DNA of 64,000 nt from Actinocatenispora sp963805605. GTDB taxonomy: Bacteria; Actinomycetota; Actinomycetes; Mycobacteriales; Micromonosporaceae. A model generated the notes under the pieces. The model did no database searches. It saw only the letters and a program-made list of their open reading frames with translations, and was not told the origin of the DNA. This document shows, one piece after another, positions 16,357 to 25,089 of the stretch. The DNA lies in assembly GCA_963805605.1 (NCBI GenBank), contig CAWDUX010000002.1, forward strand, positions 2,852,001 through 2,916,000. Direction: 5' to 3'. The translations under genes were made by a program, and so were the position numbers. Every line of letters begins with the position of its first letter. Within the stretch, counting starts at the first letter, position 1.

Positions 16357-17832
16357 CTAGTCGGGCTCGATGTCACCGGAGGCCGGAACGACCCGCCCCA
16401 GGGAACGGTCGGCCAGCGTGATGATCAGGAACAGCACCGCCGCGCCGAGCATGAACAGCGCCAGCTCGTGCAGGCCGGCGGTGTCGGCGTGCCGGGCGAG
16501 GAACACGCCGTTGGCGGTGGACGCCGCGATCGCGCCCAGGTAGAAGAACGTACGCAGCAGCCCCGCCGACGAACCGATCCGGCCCGGATCGGCCTGGTGG
16601 TAGACGGCGTTCTGGTTGGCAAGGCTGTTGAGTCCCTGCGGTACCCCCGCCACCAGCGAGATCACCACGATGAACCAGATCGCGCTGCCGCCGGACAGCA
16701 GGAGCAGCAGCGCCGCCGTGGCCACCTGGGTGGCGGCGCCGACGACGAGTTTGCCGCGGATCTGCGGGCGCCGACCGGTGAGCGTGGAGACCAGGATTCC
16801 GGTACCGAAGATCGGCAGCAGCACCAGCCCGGCCGCCGACGCCGACAGGCCACGACCTTCCTCCAGCCACTGCGTGTAGCCGTACAGCAGGGCGTACGAA
16901 CTGACCGCGGTGAGCAGCGAACGGGCGTAGGTGGCCAGCAGCGGCCGGTTGCCGGCCAGGATCCGCAGGTCCAGGAACGGGTTCGCCGCGCGCCGCTCCC
17001 AACGCACCAGCGCCGTGCCGGCCACGGCGGCGAGCAGCAGCAGATACCAGCGCCCCGTCTGCGGATGCATCAGGAACACCAGCAACGCCACCAGGGTGCC
17101 GGTGAACAGTACGATCCCGGCCAGGTCGATCGTGCCGGCCAGCCCGGTGCGCCCGGCCCGGTCCGGCGCCGGTGTACGCGGCAGCCGCCGCGCACCGAGG
17201 AACAGGCACGCCGCCGCCAGCGGCACGTTGACCACGAAGATGGCCCGCCATCCGCCCACCCCGATCAGCAGACCACCCAGTGTCGGGCCGATGACGGCGA
17301 CGGTCTGGGTCGACACCGCCAGGATGGTCAGGATGCTCGCCGGACTGTCCCTGCCGGTGCGCTGCGCCTCGCTGCGGATCAGGTACATCGCCGCCGGGTA
17401 GCCGGCGCAGGTGCCGAAGCCGAGCAGTACCCGGGAGGCGACCAGTACCCCGAGGACCTGCGCCACCGCACCGAGCAGACCACCGAGCCCGACCAGTGCG
17501 GCACCGGCGAGGAAGAGCCGGCGCGGCCCGTACAGGTCGATCAGCCGGCCCACCACCGGCTGCCCGACGGAGGTGGCCAGGTACAGACCGGAGACCAGCC
17601 ACGCGGTGTCGGCCGGCGGCGCCTTGAACGCGAGGCCGATCGGGATCAGCGCCACCGCGATCATCGACGAGTTGATCGGGTTCAGGATCGAACCCAGGAT
17701 CATCGGGGCGATCAACGTACGGTCGAAGCCGTCCGGCCCGCCCGCATGGCGCCACCGGGCCAGCCGTCGCGACAGCCCCGAACTCACGATGCGGTGGACG
17801 TGCCAGGGGTGTGCATCACCCCAGACTGTCAA
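16357..17832 (-). CDS. MFS drug exporter, DHA2 (14-helix) type
   Basis: Up to 491 residues. Features: LNPINSSMIAVALIPIG, the loop motif VVGRLIDLYGPRRLFLAG, and motif C-like VIGPTLGGLLIGVGGWRAIFVVNVP. The longest start is TTG 17832, which overlaps the preceding stop as TTGA; GTG 17787 (476 residues) is more conventional. It would export drugs by proton antiport. The gene follows the persulfide dioxygenase without a gap, so it may be read from the CstR operon, although its role fits the neighbouring monooxygenase/TetR pair better. Confidence 0.8.
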   Translation of the reverse strand: MTVWGDAHPWHVHRIVSSGLSRRLARWRHAGGPDGFDRTLIAPMILGSILNPINSSMIAVALIPIGLAFKAPPADTAWLVSGLYLATSVGQPVVGRLIDLYGPRRLFLAGAALVGLGGLLGAVAQVLGVLVASRVLLGFGTCAGYPAAMYLIRSEAQRTGRDSPASILTILAVSTQTVAVIGPTLGGLLIGVGGWRAIFVVNVPLAAACLFLGARRLPRTPAPDRAGRTGLAGTIDLAGIVLFTGTLVALLVFLMHPQTGRWYLLLLAAVAGTALVRWERRAANPFLDLRILAGNRPLLATYARSLLTAVSSYALLYGYTQWLEEGRGLSASAAGLVLLPIFGTGILVSTLTGRRPQIRGKLVVGAATQVATAALLLLLSGGSAIWFIVVISLVAGVPQGLNSLANQNAVYHQADPGRIGSSAGLLRTFFYLGAIAASTANGVFLARHADTAGLHELALFMLGAAVLFLIITLADRSLGRVVPASGDIEPD

Positions 17833-19187
17833 ACACCGGTGAGACCCGCAGCGGCGGCGTTGTCGAAGTCGTCGTCGATCAGTACGACCGGGTGCTGGCG
17901 ACGGTCCAGGACGGAGGCGGCGACCGACGCGCGGTAGCCGGAGCCACAGTAGATCCAGACCTCACCGTCGGGAACCTCGTCCAGCCGGGCGGCGAGTTCG
18001 TGCAGCGGGATGTGCACCGAGTCGCGTACGGCGCTGAGCGCGTGCTCCTCGTCGCGGCGCGCGTCGAGTACCTGTACGGGGCGCTGAGCGCGGGCGCGGG
18101 CCAGTCCGGCGAAGTCGGTGACCGGGTACGAGCGCAGCGGGGTGCCGTCGGCCAGCGCGTGGATGTCGCCGGTCGCCGCGCCGGACACTCGGTCGATGCC
18201 GATGCGTACCAGCTCGCGCCGGGCGTCGGCGACCTGGTCGTCGCTGCTGCCGATCAGGGTCAGCGGTGTGCCGTAGGAGTACAGCCAGCCCAGGTAGGTG
18301 ACGAAGTTGCGGGACAGCTCGAAGCCCAGCGAACCGGCCAGGTGCCCGGCCGCGAACGCGGTCCGCTGCCGCAGGTCGACCACCCACTCCCCGGCCTCCA
18401 GCCGGCGCCGCAGTTCGGCCGGATCCACCGGTTGCGGCGGGGACAGGTCGACCGGCGCCGGACCCGCGCGGTTGATCACACCCATGTGCACGTAGTAGGC
18501 GGGGTAGGCGCCCAACCCGGCCAGCAGAGTGTCCACATAGTCCTGTTCGGCCTGTGTCAACGCCGGGTTGGTGTCCCGCTGATCGGCGATGGTGGAGGAG
18601 TCACCGCTGGTCGGGGTCGCCGAACAGAAGCTGCCGAACCCGTGGGTGGGCAGCACCTGCGCGGTGTCGGGGAGTTCTGCGGCCAGCCGCCGTACCGAGT
18701 GGTACTGGGCGTGCGTCAACTCATCGGTGTGCTCCGGCCCGAGCAGGTCGGTACGGCCGGTCGCGCCGAACAGCATCGATCCGCCGGTGAACACCGCCCG
18801 TACCTCGTCGGTCGTCGCATCGTCCAGCGCATAGGAGACGTGGTGATGGGTGTGCCCCGGGGTGTGCAGTACGCGAAGCCGCATCCCACCGGTGGTGATC
18901 ACGTCGCCGTCCTTGACGGCCAGCCGGTCGAACCCGACGTCGTCTCCCACGCCGAGCACGTACGTCGCGCCGGTGGTACGGGCCAGTTCCAGCCCGCCGG
19001 TCACGTAGTCGTTGTGCACGTGGGTCTCCAGCACGTGGGTGAGGCGTACGCCGTGCCGCGCGATCAGCTCCTGCACCCGGTCGATGTCGCGCTGCGGGTC
19101 GACCACCACCGCCACCTCCCCGTCGGTGGCCAGGTAGCTGCGGTCACCCAACGACGAGGTCTCGATCGTCTCGATCTGTAACGCCAT
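17829..19187 (-). CDS. persulfide dioxygenase with C-terminal rhodanese domains
   Basis: 452 residues from ATG 19187, with GGAGAT upstream. Residues 1-240 are a metallo-beta-lactamase fold of ETHE1 type: THVLETHVHNDYVTGG, HTPGHTHHHVSY and LPTHGFGSFC supply the iron ligands. The rest holds two rhodanese-like repeats; the first (VVDLRQRTAFAAGHLAG) lacks the catalytic Cys, while the second has the active loop YCGSGYRAS. The fusion oxidises glutathione- or mycothiol-type persulfides to sulfite and handles sulfane sulfur. A CstR-like repressor lies directly upstream, the usual arrangement for sulfide detoxification. Confidence 0.9.
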   Translation of the reverse strand: MALQIETIETSSLGDRSYLATDGEVAVVVDPQRDIDRVQELIARHGVRLTHVLETHVHNDYVTGGLELARTTGATYVLGVGDDVGFDRLAVKDGDVITTGGMRLRVLHTPGHTHHHVSYALDDATTDEVRAVFTGGSMLFGATGRTDLLGPEHTDELTHAQYHSVRRLAAELPDTAQVLPTHGFGSFCSATPTSGDSSTIADQRDTNPALTQAEQDYVDTLLAGLGAYPAYYVHMGVINRAGPAPVDLSPPQPVDPAELRRRLEAGEWVVDLRQRTAFAAGHLAGSLGFELSRNFVTYLGWLYSYGTPLTLIGSSDDQVADARRELVRIGIDRVSGAATGDIHALADGTPLRSYPVTDFAGLARARAQRPVQVLDARRDEEHALSAVRDSVHIPLHELAARLDEVPDGEVWIYCGSGYRASVAASVLDRRQHPVVLIDDDFDNAAAAGLTGV

Positions 19188-19279
19188 GTCAGCTATCTCC
19201 CGTGCGTTCCGGCCGCGGGCCGCACCGTCGTACCGGCCCGTGGTGCTCAACGAGGTGCGTGCGGGCAGGTCTCGTGGGC

Positions 19280-19549
19280 TCAGGCCAGGGCGAGGAAGAG
19301 CTTCTCCAGCTGCTCCTCGGTCAGCGGAGCCTTCTCGCCGCGCTCCCGGGCGGCCTGGCAGTGCCGCATCCCCGTCGAGATGATCTTGAATCCGGCCCGG
19401 TCCAGCGCGCTCGACACGGCGGCCAGCTGGGTGACGACCTGCTCGCACTCGGCGCCGTCCTCGATCATCGCGATCACTGCGCCGAGCTGCCCGTGTGCCC
19501 GCTTGAGCCGGGTCAGCGGGTCGCGCATCACCGTCTTGTCCATCTGCAT
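19280..19549 (-). CDS. cstR: CstR-like persulfide-sensing repressor
   Basis: 89 residues of the CsoR/RcnR/CstR family. Cys35 (AECEQ) and Cys64 (MRHC) are 29 residues apart, as in CstR. The histidine that copper-binding CsoR has four residues before the second cysteine is replaced here by Gly60, so copper sensing is unlikely. CstR forms di- and trisulfide links with persulfides and releases DNA. It is followed by the persulfide dioxygenase and preceded by a 30-bp palindrome, both expected for this regulator. Confidence 0.85.
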   Translation of the reverse strand: MQMDKTVMRDPLTRLKRAHGQLGAVIAMIEDGAECEQVVTQLAAVSSALDRAGFKIISTGMRHCQAARERGEKAPLTEEQLEKLFLALA

Positions 19550-19551
19550 TC

Positions 19552-19581
19552 CGCCAGCATACCCCCGGGGGTATGCTGGCG
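19552..19581. promoter_or_regulatory. 30-bp perfect palindrome, CstR operator
   Basis: A perfect inverted repeat with core ATACCCCCGGGGGTAT begins three bases before the cstR start. The C-run/G-run flanked by AT is the known CstR/CsoR operator form. It overlaps the likely promoter of cstR and the dioxygenase and allows autoregulation. Confidence 0.85.
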
Positions 19582-19596
19582 TCCAGCGGTTGCCGC

Positions 19597-19761
19597 TCAG
19601 CGACCGAACAGCCGGGCGAACCAGCCACGTACGTCCGGTTCGCCATCATGCCCCGGGCACCGGTCCGCCGGCGCGACCCCGGCCAACGCCTGCTCGACGT
19701 GCTGACCGCATCCGGCCCACGTCGTCTTCCCGCACCGCCGACACGTCACTGCTCTGCACAT
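19597..19761 (-). CDS. 54-residue Cys-rich protein of the CstR regulon
   Basis: Starts at ATG 19761 with GGGAGG ten bases upstream, stop at 19597-19599. The product begins MCRAVTCRRCGKTTWAGCGQ and has five cysteines, the early ones spaced as two CxxC-like pairs (C2, C7, C10, C18) plus C35, with His21 and His38 nearby. This fits a small zinc-ribbon or a thiol-reactive peptide. A second CstR-type operator lies 38 bp upstream and the cstR gene follows downstream, so expression should respond to persulfide. Function unknown. Confidence 0.7.
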   Translation of the reverse strand: MCRAVTCRRCGKTTWAGCGQHVEQALAGVAPADRCPGHDGEPDVRGWFARLFGR

Positions 19762-19798
19762 CGTCAGTCCTCCCTGTCCTTCGCTCAGCTGCGACCAT

Positions 19799-19814
19799 AT
19801 ACCCCTGGGGGTAT
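19799..19814. promoter_or_regulatory. second CstR-type operator
   Basis: ATACCCCTGGGGGTAT, nearly symmetrical and matching the core of the palindrome at 19552. It sits upstream of the 54-residue gene and 120 bp before the divergent SnoaL gene, so it could serve either. Confidence 0.75.
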
Positions 19815-19933
19815 GCGTGTCACATCGCGCCTCCGGTCCCCGTCACAGAAGCAGCTGAACCGACCGGAAGTCCGGCGCCCAACGCCGCGTACGACCGCGG
19901 AACGGGAACGGACACCGACGAGAGGGAAGACGG

Positions 19934-20407
19934 ATGACTGACCTTCAGGCCATCATCGACCGGGTCGAGATCGAGGCCTTGCGCGGCGAGTTCACCGATG
20001 CCGGGATGATGGGCGACCTCGATCGGATCGCCTCCCTGTTCACCCCGGACGGCGTCTGGCAGATACCCGGCGTCGACGTACGGTTCGTCGGCCCGGACGA
20101 GATCCGCGCCGGGATCCAACGACTCCGCGGAGTGTGGGAGTTCTTCGTGCAAACCGCGCACCCAGGGGCGATACGACTCGACGGCGACACCGCGTCCGGT
20201 CGCGCCTACATCGCAGAGTTCGGGCGCATGCGCGACGGCGGAGCACACTCCAACCATGCCGTGTACCACGACCGTTACCGGCGCACCCCGGACGGCTGGA
20301 AGTTCACCGAACGGGTCTACGAGATCCGGTACCTCGACAGCAGCCCGCTGCCGGGCTCGGTCCCGCCGGCCGGGCCGCTGACCGGCCACGCGTCGCCGAT
20401 CCGTTGA
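19934..20407 (+). CDS. SnoaL-like (NTF2 fold) protein
   Basis: 157 residues; ATG follows GAGAGGGAAG. Pattern IEALRGEFTDAGMMGDLDRIASLFTPDGVW, then YHDRYRRTPDGWKFTERVYEIRYLD, is the SnoaL_4 type of the cone-shaped NTF2 fold, used by small cyclases, isomerases and hydrolases or as a scaffold. The specific reaction cannot be read. Divergent from the CstR cluster; a strong hairpin follows its stop. Confidence 0.8.
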   Translation: MTDLQAIIDRVEIEALRGEFTDAGMMGDLDRIASLFTPDGVWQIPGVDVRFVGPDEIRAGIQRLRGVWEFFVQTAHPGAIRLDGDTASGRAYIAEFGRMRDGGAHSNHAVYHDRYRRTPDGWKFTERVYEIRYLDSSPLPGSVPPAGPLTGHASPIR

Positions 20408-20413
20408 CCCGCA

Positions 20414-20450
20414 CCGTGTCCCTGCCGCGGCCCGCCCGGCAGGGACACGG
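20414..20450 (+). terminator. strong hairpin, probable terminator
   Basis: A perfect 14-bp stem (CCGTGTCCCTGCCG with its complement) around a 9-nt loop lies seven bases after the SnoaL stop and before the convergent LPXTG gene. No T-run follows, common for high-GC terminators; it could serve both directions. Confidence 0.75.
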
Positions 20451-20465
20451 GCATGAAGCTGCCCG

Positions 20466-21299
20466 CTACGGCGTCATCGACCGGCGGCGGCGTCGGGCGA
20501 CGATGAGCAGGGCCGCCCCGGTGCCCAGCAGGACGGCGGCGAGGCCGGCGATCAGAGGCAGCGACGTACCGGTGACCGGCAGCCCACCGCTACTGCTGGG
20601 TTGACTGCTCTGACCGGTCGGTCCCGGCTGGCTGGGCTGGGTGGATTGGCTGGGGTGCGGTGCGCTCGGCGACGTCGACGGGCTGGCGCTGGGCGTGCCG
20701 ATGGTGAAGGAAGCATCCACTCGGGTGTCCCAGGCGCCGACACTGATGTTGATCGGGACCGTGATGACCTGTCCCTGTGGAATGCTCGAGTCGAACTCGG
20801 CTACCTGGAATCGGCACGTGCCACCCGGTGCCACGAGTTCGCAGTAGAAGAAGAAGTCTCCGCCGTCGTCCGGGTCGGATTCCTGGCATGAGTTGCGGGG
20901 CTCGGGAGAGGCATCGCATCCCCAGACGCCCAGTCCCCGTCTGGCCAACGGCATGACGTCTGCGAAGGACTTCGACGGCAGGCCCCTCATCGTTATCACG
21001 ACCGTGGTGGCTTGGCCGATCTGCGCGACCGGAGGCTCGAACCACGCTCGTATGTGGTAGTCGGGTGACGGGGACGCGCTGGGCGATGCGCTCGCCCTGG
21101 TGCTGGCCGACGGCGAGGGCGACGCGCTGTCCGACGCGCTCGGACTCGCGGACGCTGACTCGGAAGGTGATGCGGGGGTCGACGGGTCCGCGAGTGCCGG
21201 TACGGCGATGGCCGCGGCCAGCAGCGCTGCGGAGGCTGCGGCGAGTGTCTGGAGAGTACGTATGGCTGTCCGCCGTCGCGGCGGTGGGTCGTGACGCAT
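20466..21299 (-). CDS. LPXTG-anchored surface protein, paralogue 1
   Basis: 277 residues from ATG 21299. Layout: signal peptide (TLAAASAALLAAAIAVPALA), a Ser/Ala/Pro linker of ~50 residues, a ~110-residue beta-rich domain with four cysteines (GCDAS, NSCQE, YCELV, TCRF), a second Ser/Pro linker, then LPVTG, a hydrophobic helix and an Arg-rich tail. This is a complete sortase substrate. The globular part is not a family I recognise. It shares start region, domain cysteines and anchor with the next gene, so the pair arose by duplication. Confidence 0.8.
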   Translation of the reverse strand: MRHDPPPRRRTAIRTLQTLAAASAALLAAAIAVPALADPSTPASPSESASASPSASDSASPSPSASTRASASPSASPSPDYHIRAWFEPPVAQIGQATTVVITMRGLPSKSFADVMPLARRGLGVWGCDASPEPRNSCQESDPDDGGDFFFYCELVAPGGTCRFQVAEFDSSIPQGQVITVPINISVGAWDTRVDASFTIGTPSASPSTSPSAPHPSQSTQPSQPGPTGQSSQPSSSGGLPVTGTSLPLIAGLAAVLLGTGAALLIVARRRRRSMTP

Positions 21300-21439
21300 G
21301 GAGGGACTCCTCGTAGGAGCAGGGAGGTGTATCCGCTCCACGCCTGACCCGGCCGGAAGGTTTCAGTCGCGGCGCCCGTTTTTGAGCGTGCACGGACCCG
21401 GTCCGTACACGGTGCTCGCGTACGGGCCGGGTGCTGGTG

Positions 21440-22261
21440 TTACCGGGCAGTGTTCCGGCGACGTCGGGCGAGGATCAGCAGTGCTGCGCCGGTGCCGAGC
21501 AGTACGGCGGCCAGGCCACCGACCAGGGGCAGCGACGTACCGGTGACCGGCAGTCCGCCGCTGCTACCCGGCTGGCTGCCCTGACCGGTCGGTCCCGGCT
21601 GGCTGGGCGAGTGGCTGGGAACCGGTGTGCTCGACGACGCGGACGGGCTGGCACTGGGTACGCCGATGGCATCCACGGTGGTGTGCCAGTCGCCGACACT
21701 GACCCTGACCTCTTCGGTCTGCCGTCCCGGGGGCGTGTCCGACGGTGCCACCTGCACCGAGAAGCGGCACGTTCCACCCGGCCGCTGGAGTTCGCAGGAG
21801 GTGACCGTGTTACCGCTGCCGTCCGGGTCGGTTTGCTTGCACGAGTTGCGCGGAGCCGGGGATGCGGTGCACCCGCCGGTGATCAGCTCTGACGGCGTGA
21901 CGGGCACCACCTCGGCGGGCTGCCTCGTCGTCAGGTGGTCCGCGGTCACCACGAGCGTGGTGGGGTGGTCGACGTCGGCGAACGAAGGCTCGAACCATGC
22001 CCGCACCCGGAACTCGGTCTGCGCTGTCGGCGCTGGGCTGGCCGATGCGCGGTGCCGTGCACCGGCGCTGTTGCTGGCCGACGGCGACGCACTCGCGCTG
22101 GCGGACGCCGATGCTGAGGTGGACGACGGTGGTGCGGACGCCGACGGATCCGCCAGTGCCGGTACGGCGACGGCGGCGGCCAGCAGCGCCGCCGATGCTG
22201 CGGCCAGTGCCCGCAGGCTGTGGATGACGGTCCGCCGACGTGGCGGTGGAAGGTGACGCAT
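21440..22261 (-). CDS. LPXTG-anchored surface protein, paralogue 2
   Basis: 273 residues with the same architecture as its downstream neighbour: MRH-PPPRRRT start, ALA signal site, Ser-rich linker, a domain with cysteines in matching places (GCTAS, NSCKQ, SCELQ, TCRF), and LPVTG plus membrane helix and basic tail. The domain has diverged strongly while signal and anchor are almost identical, which suggests selection on, or rapid change of, the exposed part. No sortase gene is in the window. Confidence 0.8.
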   Translation of the reverse strand: MRHLPPPRRRTVIHSLRALAAASAALLAAAVAVPALADPSASAPPSSTSASASASASASPSASNSAGARHRASASPAPTAQTEFRVRAWFEPSFADVDHPTTLVVTADHLTTRQPAEVVPVTPSELITGGCTASPAPRNSCKQTDPDGSGNTVTSCELQRPGGTCRFSVQVAPSDTPPGRQTEEVRVSVGDWHTTVDAIGVPSASPSASSSTPVPSHSPSQPGPTGQGSQPGSSGGLPVTGTSLPLVGGLAAVLLGTGAALLILARRRRNTAR

Positions 22262-22370
22262 GGAGGGGCTCCTCGTACGGGCGAGAGGTGTGTTTCCGTC
22301 ACACGCTCGGGAGAGCCCAGCGGTTTCGTTCCCGAGGGCGGTTTTTGCCGGCGGTTGTCAGGATGGCGGC

Positions 22371-22931
22371 ATGCCGACCGACGATCTGGTGACCGCGCTG
22401 GTCGACGCGGCCCGCGCCGCCTTCACCGAGCTGCGCGAACAGCACCCCGACGAGACGTTCTACTGCTTCGCCCTGTACACCGACGAAGCCGGCGCGCACA
22501 TCTCGCAGACCTGCAACTCCGAGGAGGGTCTGCACCAGGCGGCGCGCGAGTACCACGAGCAGTACGGCAAACCTGTCGAGGAGTACGCGCAGAGCCTGCG
22601 GTGGAACCCGGCCGACTGGCCGTACCACATGCTGGGGGAGGAGCACTTCGACGCGGCACAGGACCTGCTGTGGCGTCGTGGCCCGCACCCCTTCGACCTC
22701 GACGACGACCTCTACGAGGCTGAGGTCGCTGCTCGGTTCGAGGCGTTCACCCGCGCCATCCGGCGACTCGACGAGGAGGGCTTCTTCGGTCGTGGCGCCG
22801 GACGCGAGCAGGTGATCGTCGCCGTGCTGCACGACGACCAGGAGGAAGACAGCTTGTTGCAGACCATCCGCGCGCTCAACCCGCTGACCGTCGTGCAGTG
22901 GCTTGAGCGCGAGATGGCTCTGATGGAGTGA
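22371..22931 (+). CDS. DUF4303 family protein
   Basis: 186 residues from ATG 22371; the open frame upstream to 22260 lies in the leader of the divergent surface-protein gene. Hallmarks: AFTELREQHPDETFYCFALYTDEAGAHI and PADWPYHMLGEEHF. This is a cytoplasmic family of unknown role, often near polymorphic toxins or as an immunity-like protein. Here it stands alone, convergent with the nitrilase gene, 13 bp apart. Confidence 0.75.
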   Translation: MPTDDLVTALVDAARAAFTELREQHPDETFYCFALYTDEAGAHISQTCNSEEGLHQAAREYHEQYGKPVEEYAQSLRWNPADWPYHMLGEEHFDAAQDLLWRRGPHPFDLDDDLYEAEVAARFEAFTRAIRRLDEEGFFGRGAGREQVIVAVLHDDQEEDSLLQTIRALNPLTVVQWLEREMALME

Positions 22932-22944
22932 ACACGCTCGACAG

Positions 22945-23719
22945 TCAGTGCGCGGACAACGGGATCCGCTGCCGCGCGTCGTGCGACAACGCCGGGTCGA
23001 CCTCGCCGAGCAGCAGGCCCGGCTGGTGACCGAGACTGGCGCGTACCCGGCCCATCGGGTCCACCAGCATGCTGTTGCCGATACCCAGCGGGGTGGCGCC
23101 CTGCGGGGGCTGCCACGCCTGGTCGCAGGCCAGCAGCCACGCCTGCGAATCCAGCGCACGGGCCCGTACCAGCAGTTCCCATTGTTCGGCCTTGCCCGGA
23201 CCCTCGCCCCAGGACGCGGGCAGCAGCACCAGTTCCGCGCCGCGCCGGCCCAGTTCGGTGAACTGGGCGCCGAAGCGCAGGTCGTAGCAGGTGGCGAGGC
23301 CGACGGTCAGGCCGTGAGCCTGCGAAGGTCACGATGTCGGCGCCCGGTGCGACCGTGTCGGACTCGCGGGAGCCGAACGCGTCGTACAGGTGGATCTTGT
23401 CGTAGCTGACGTCGCCGTCGGCGCCGGCGACCAGCAGCGTGTTGTGTACCCGGGTGCCGTCGGCGGGGGTGAACATGCCGGCCACCACCGTGACGGAGTG
23501 CTCGCGGGCGATGCGGCGTACGCCGGTGGCGAACGGGCCGTCGAGCGGCTCGGCGACCGCGGACAGCTTCGTACCGAACCGGCACAGGGTGGCTTCCGGG
23601 AACACGACCAGCTGCGCGCCCGCCGCTGCGGCCTGCTGGACCTGCTCGGCGACCTGGTCGAGGTTGGCGTCCGGCTCGGCGGTGGCGCTGATCTGTGCGG
23701 CTGCGACGGTCACCGACAT
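22945..23719 (-). CDS. carbon-nitrogen hydrolase (nitrilase superfamily), one frameshift
   Basis: ~258 residues in two frames joined near 23320. The upstream frame from ATG 23719 has the Glu (LVVFPEATLCRFG) and Lys (VSYDKIHLYDAFGSRES) of the catalytic triad. The downstream frame has the Cys (GLATCYDLRFG) and the end ASWGEGPGKAEQWELLVRARA. All three residues survive, so a one-base sequencing error is more likely than decay. Members hydrolyse amides such as deaminated glutathione or omega-amides. No operon partner. Confidence 0.8.
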
Positions 23720-23813
23720 GTCGTGGGCCTCTTCAGTGCGGCAGACGGGTCGTGAGCGAGGGTACAGCTGATTCCGGCAGAAGCTGGTCCGAGATCCAAC
23801 TCCCACCGCGCAA

Positions 23814-23921
23814 TACTCGATGAAGGGCGGCTTCGTACAAGCCGCGAGTCGTGGGCGCGAAATCGCCGCCTATGATCCCAGCAGCGACCTCGATGAAGGG
23901 CGGCTCCGAGGAAGCCGCGAG
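23814..23921. CRISPR. orphan two-repeat CRISPR relic
   Basis: Two degenerate copies of the array-1 repeat (about 23814-23848 and 23887-23921), each containing CTCGATGAAGGGCGGCT and AAGCCGCGAG. They are separated by 38 bp, the usual spacer length here. Both end in GAG instead of GAC, and each has internal changes in the stem (TTCGTACAA; a missing T). Orientation matches array 1, whose distal end lies 5.3 kb to the right. Confidence 0.8.
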
Positions 23922-23951
23922 CCCAGGTCGCGTTCATCCTAGCCGGGCCGT

Positions 23952-24672
23952 CTAGTGGCAGCTTCGCCGACCGTACGGCGCGCGTCCAGCCAGGCGATCA
24001 CGCGCCGTTCGGACGCGTGGGGAGGTGACGTTCTCGCCGTGGCGGCGCTTTCTCAGTTGCTCGACCAGCCACTGTGGTGCGTGCGCCTGCTCGATGGCCT
24101 TCGATTTGGTCAGCAGCTGGCCGGTACGCAGGGCGTGGCGGCCGCGGGCCATCGACGTCAGGCCCAGCTCGGCGATCACCGGGTCCAGCCAGATGTGCGG
24201 GCGGCGGGCCGCCCAGGTCCAGTAGCCGCAGCAACTCCGCGCGGGAGGCGGCACGTACGTCGTCGTCGGTCATGGGCGGCAGCACGCCCGCCGGATGCCG
24301 ACCCAGGATGGCGAAGCCGTGCCGTACCAGCTCCGCGCGGGTCACCCCGGACAGGATCCGCTGCACCAGCACACCATGCGTCCACGTCGGGTGCCGTGCG
24401 TCCAGGTCGGCAAGCCGGGCTCTCGTCGACGTACACACAGCCCAGGTCCAGGCCCTTGCCGCTGCCCGCGTCCAGCTGTTGTGCAGCTCCGCCAGGGCTT
24501 CCTGGCGGGTCTCGTCGACCGGCCCGTCGGTGAGCGCGACCAGGTCCAGGTCACTGACACCCGGGATGTAGTCGCCGGTCGCCGATGATCCCGCGACGAA
24601 CAGATCGCGTACCCAGCCCAGACCCTTCAACCGCCCCGCCAATTCCCCGACCACCGGTGGCACACCATCCAT
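23952..24672 (-). pseudogene. aminoglycoside-nucleotidyltransferase-like gene with frameshifts
   Basis: From ATG 24672 the frame reads the nucleotidyltransferase motif VRDLFVAGSSATGDYIPGVSDLDLVAL (spread over residues 20-46), the GS...D-x-D pattern of ANT/DNA-polymerase-beta-like enzymes. After a short shifted segment near 24440-24480, sense is regained (LADLDARHPTWTHGVLVQRIL). It is lost again near 24200, and the C-terminus (MARGRHALRTGQLLTKSKAIEQA) lies in a third frame ending at 23952. At least three indels are needed. If intact it would adenylylate a small molecule, perhaps an aminoglycoside. Confidence 0.6.
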
Positions 24673-25089
24673 GCGCGCGAGCCTATGCCTCAATACCTCG
24701 CGAGCTCGAGGACATGTCCGAGTGCTAGAGGTCCCGCCTGCGAATTTCGGCAGCGCCACGCCAGGGTGTGCGCGACGGGGAGGGGTATGCGCGGGATGTC
24801 GCGTCGGAGTACGCGGTCACTGGCCCTGACGATGCCCTGGCGCTGTCCGGGGCGAGCGGTTGCGCCAGCCAGGACAAGGTTGCCGCCCGGGCCGGCACCA
24901 TTGCTGCGGCCACGAAGCGCACAGCCCGACCGTCGGCCACCATCACGTGCCGGCCGCCGACATCGGCCGGCCTCAGCCCCTCGAAGGAGGCGGTCACCGT
25001 GCACGGTCTACGCTCGACGCCTGGTCGGCTGAAGACTCTCCGGACCGGAGGATCGAGCATGGTCTACGACCGTGAACGTACCAGCAATA
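24673..25089. other. region without a supported gene
   Basis: 417 bp. Plus-strand frames after 24768 look weakly protein-like and could be the broken 5' end of the propeller pseudogene that follows, but no motif or ribosome site supports a gene on either strand. Confidence 0.4.
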
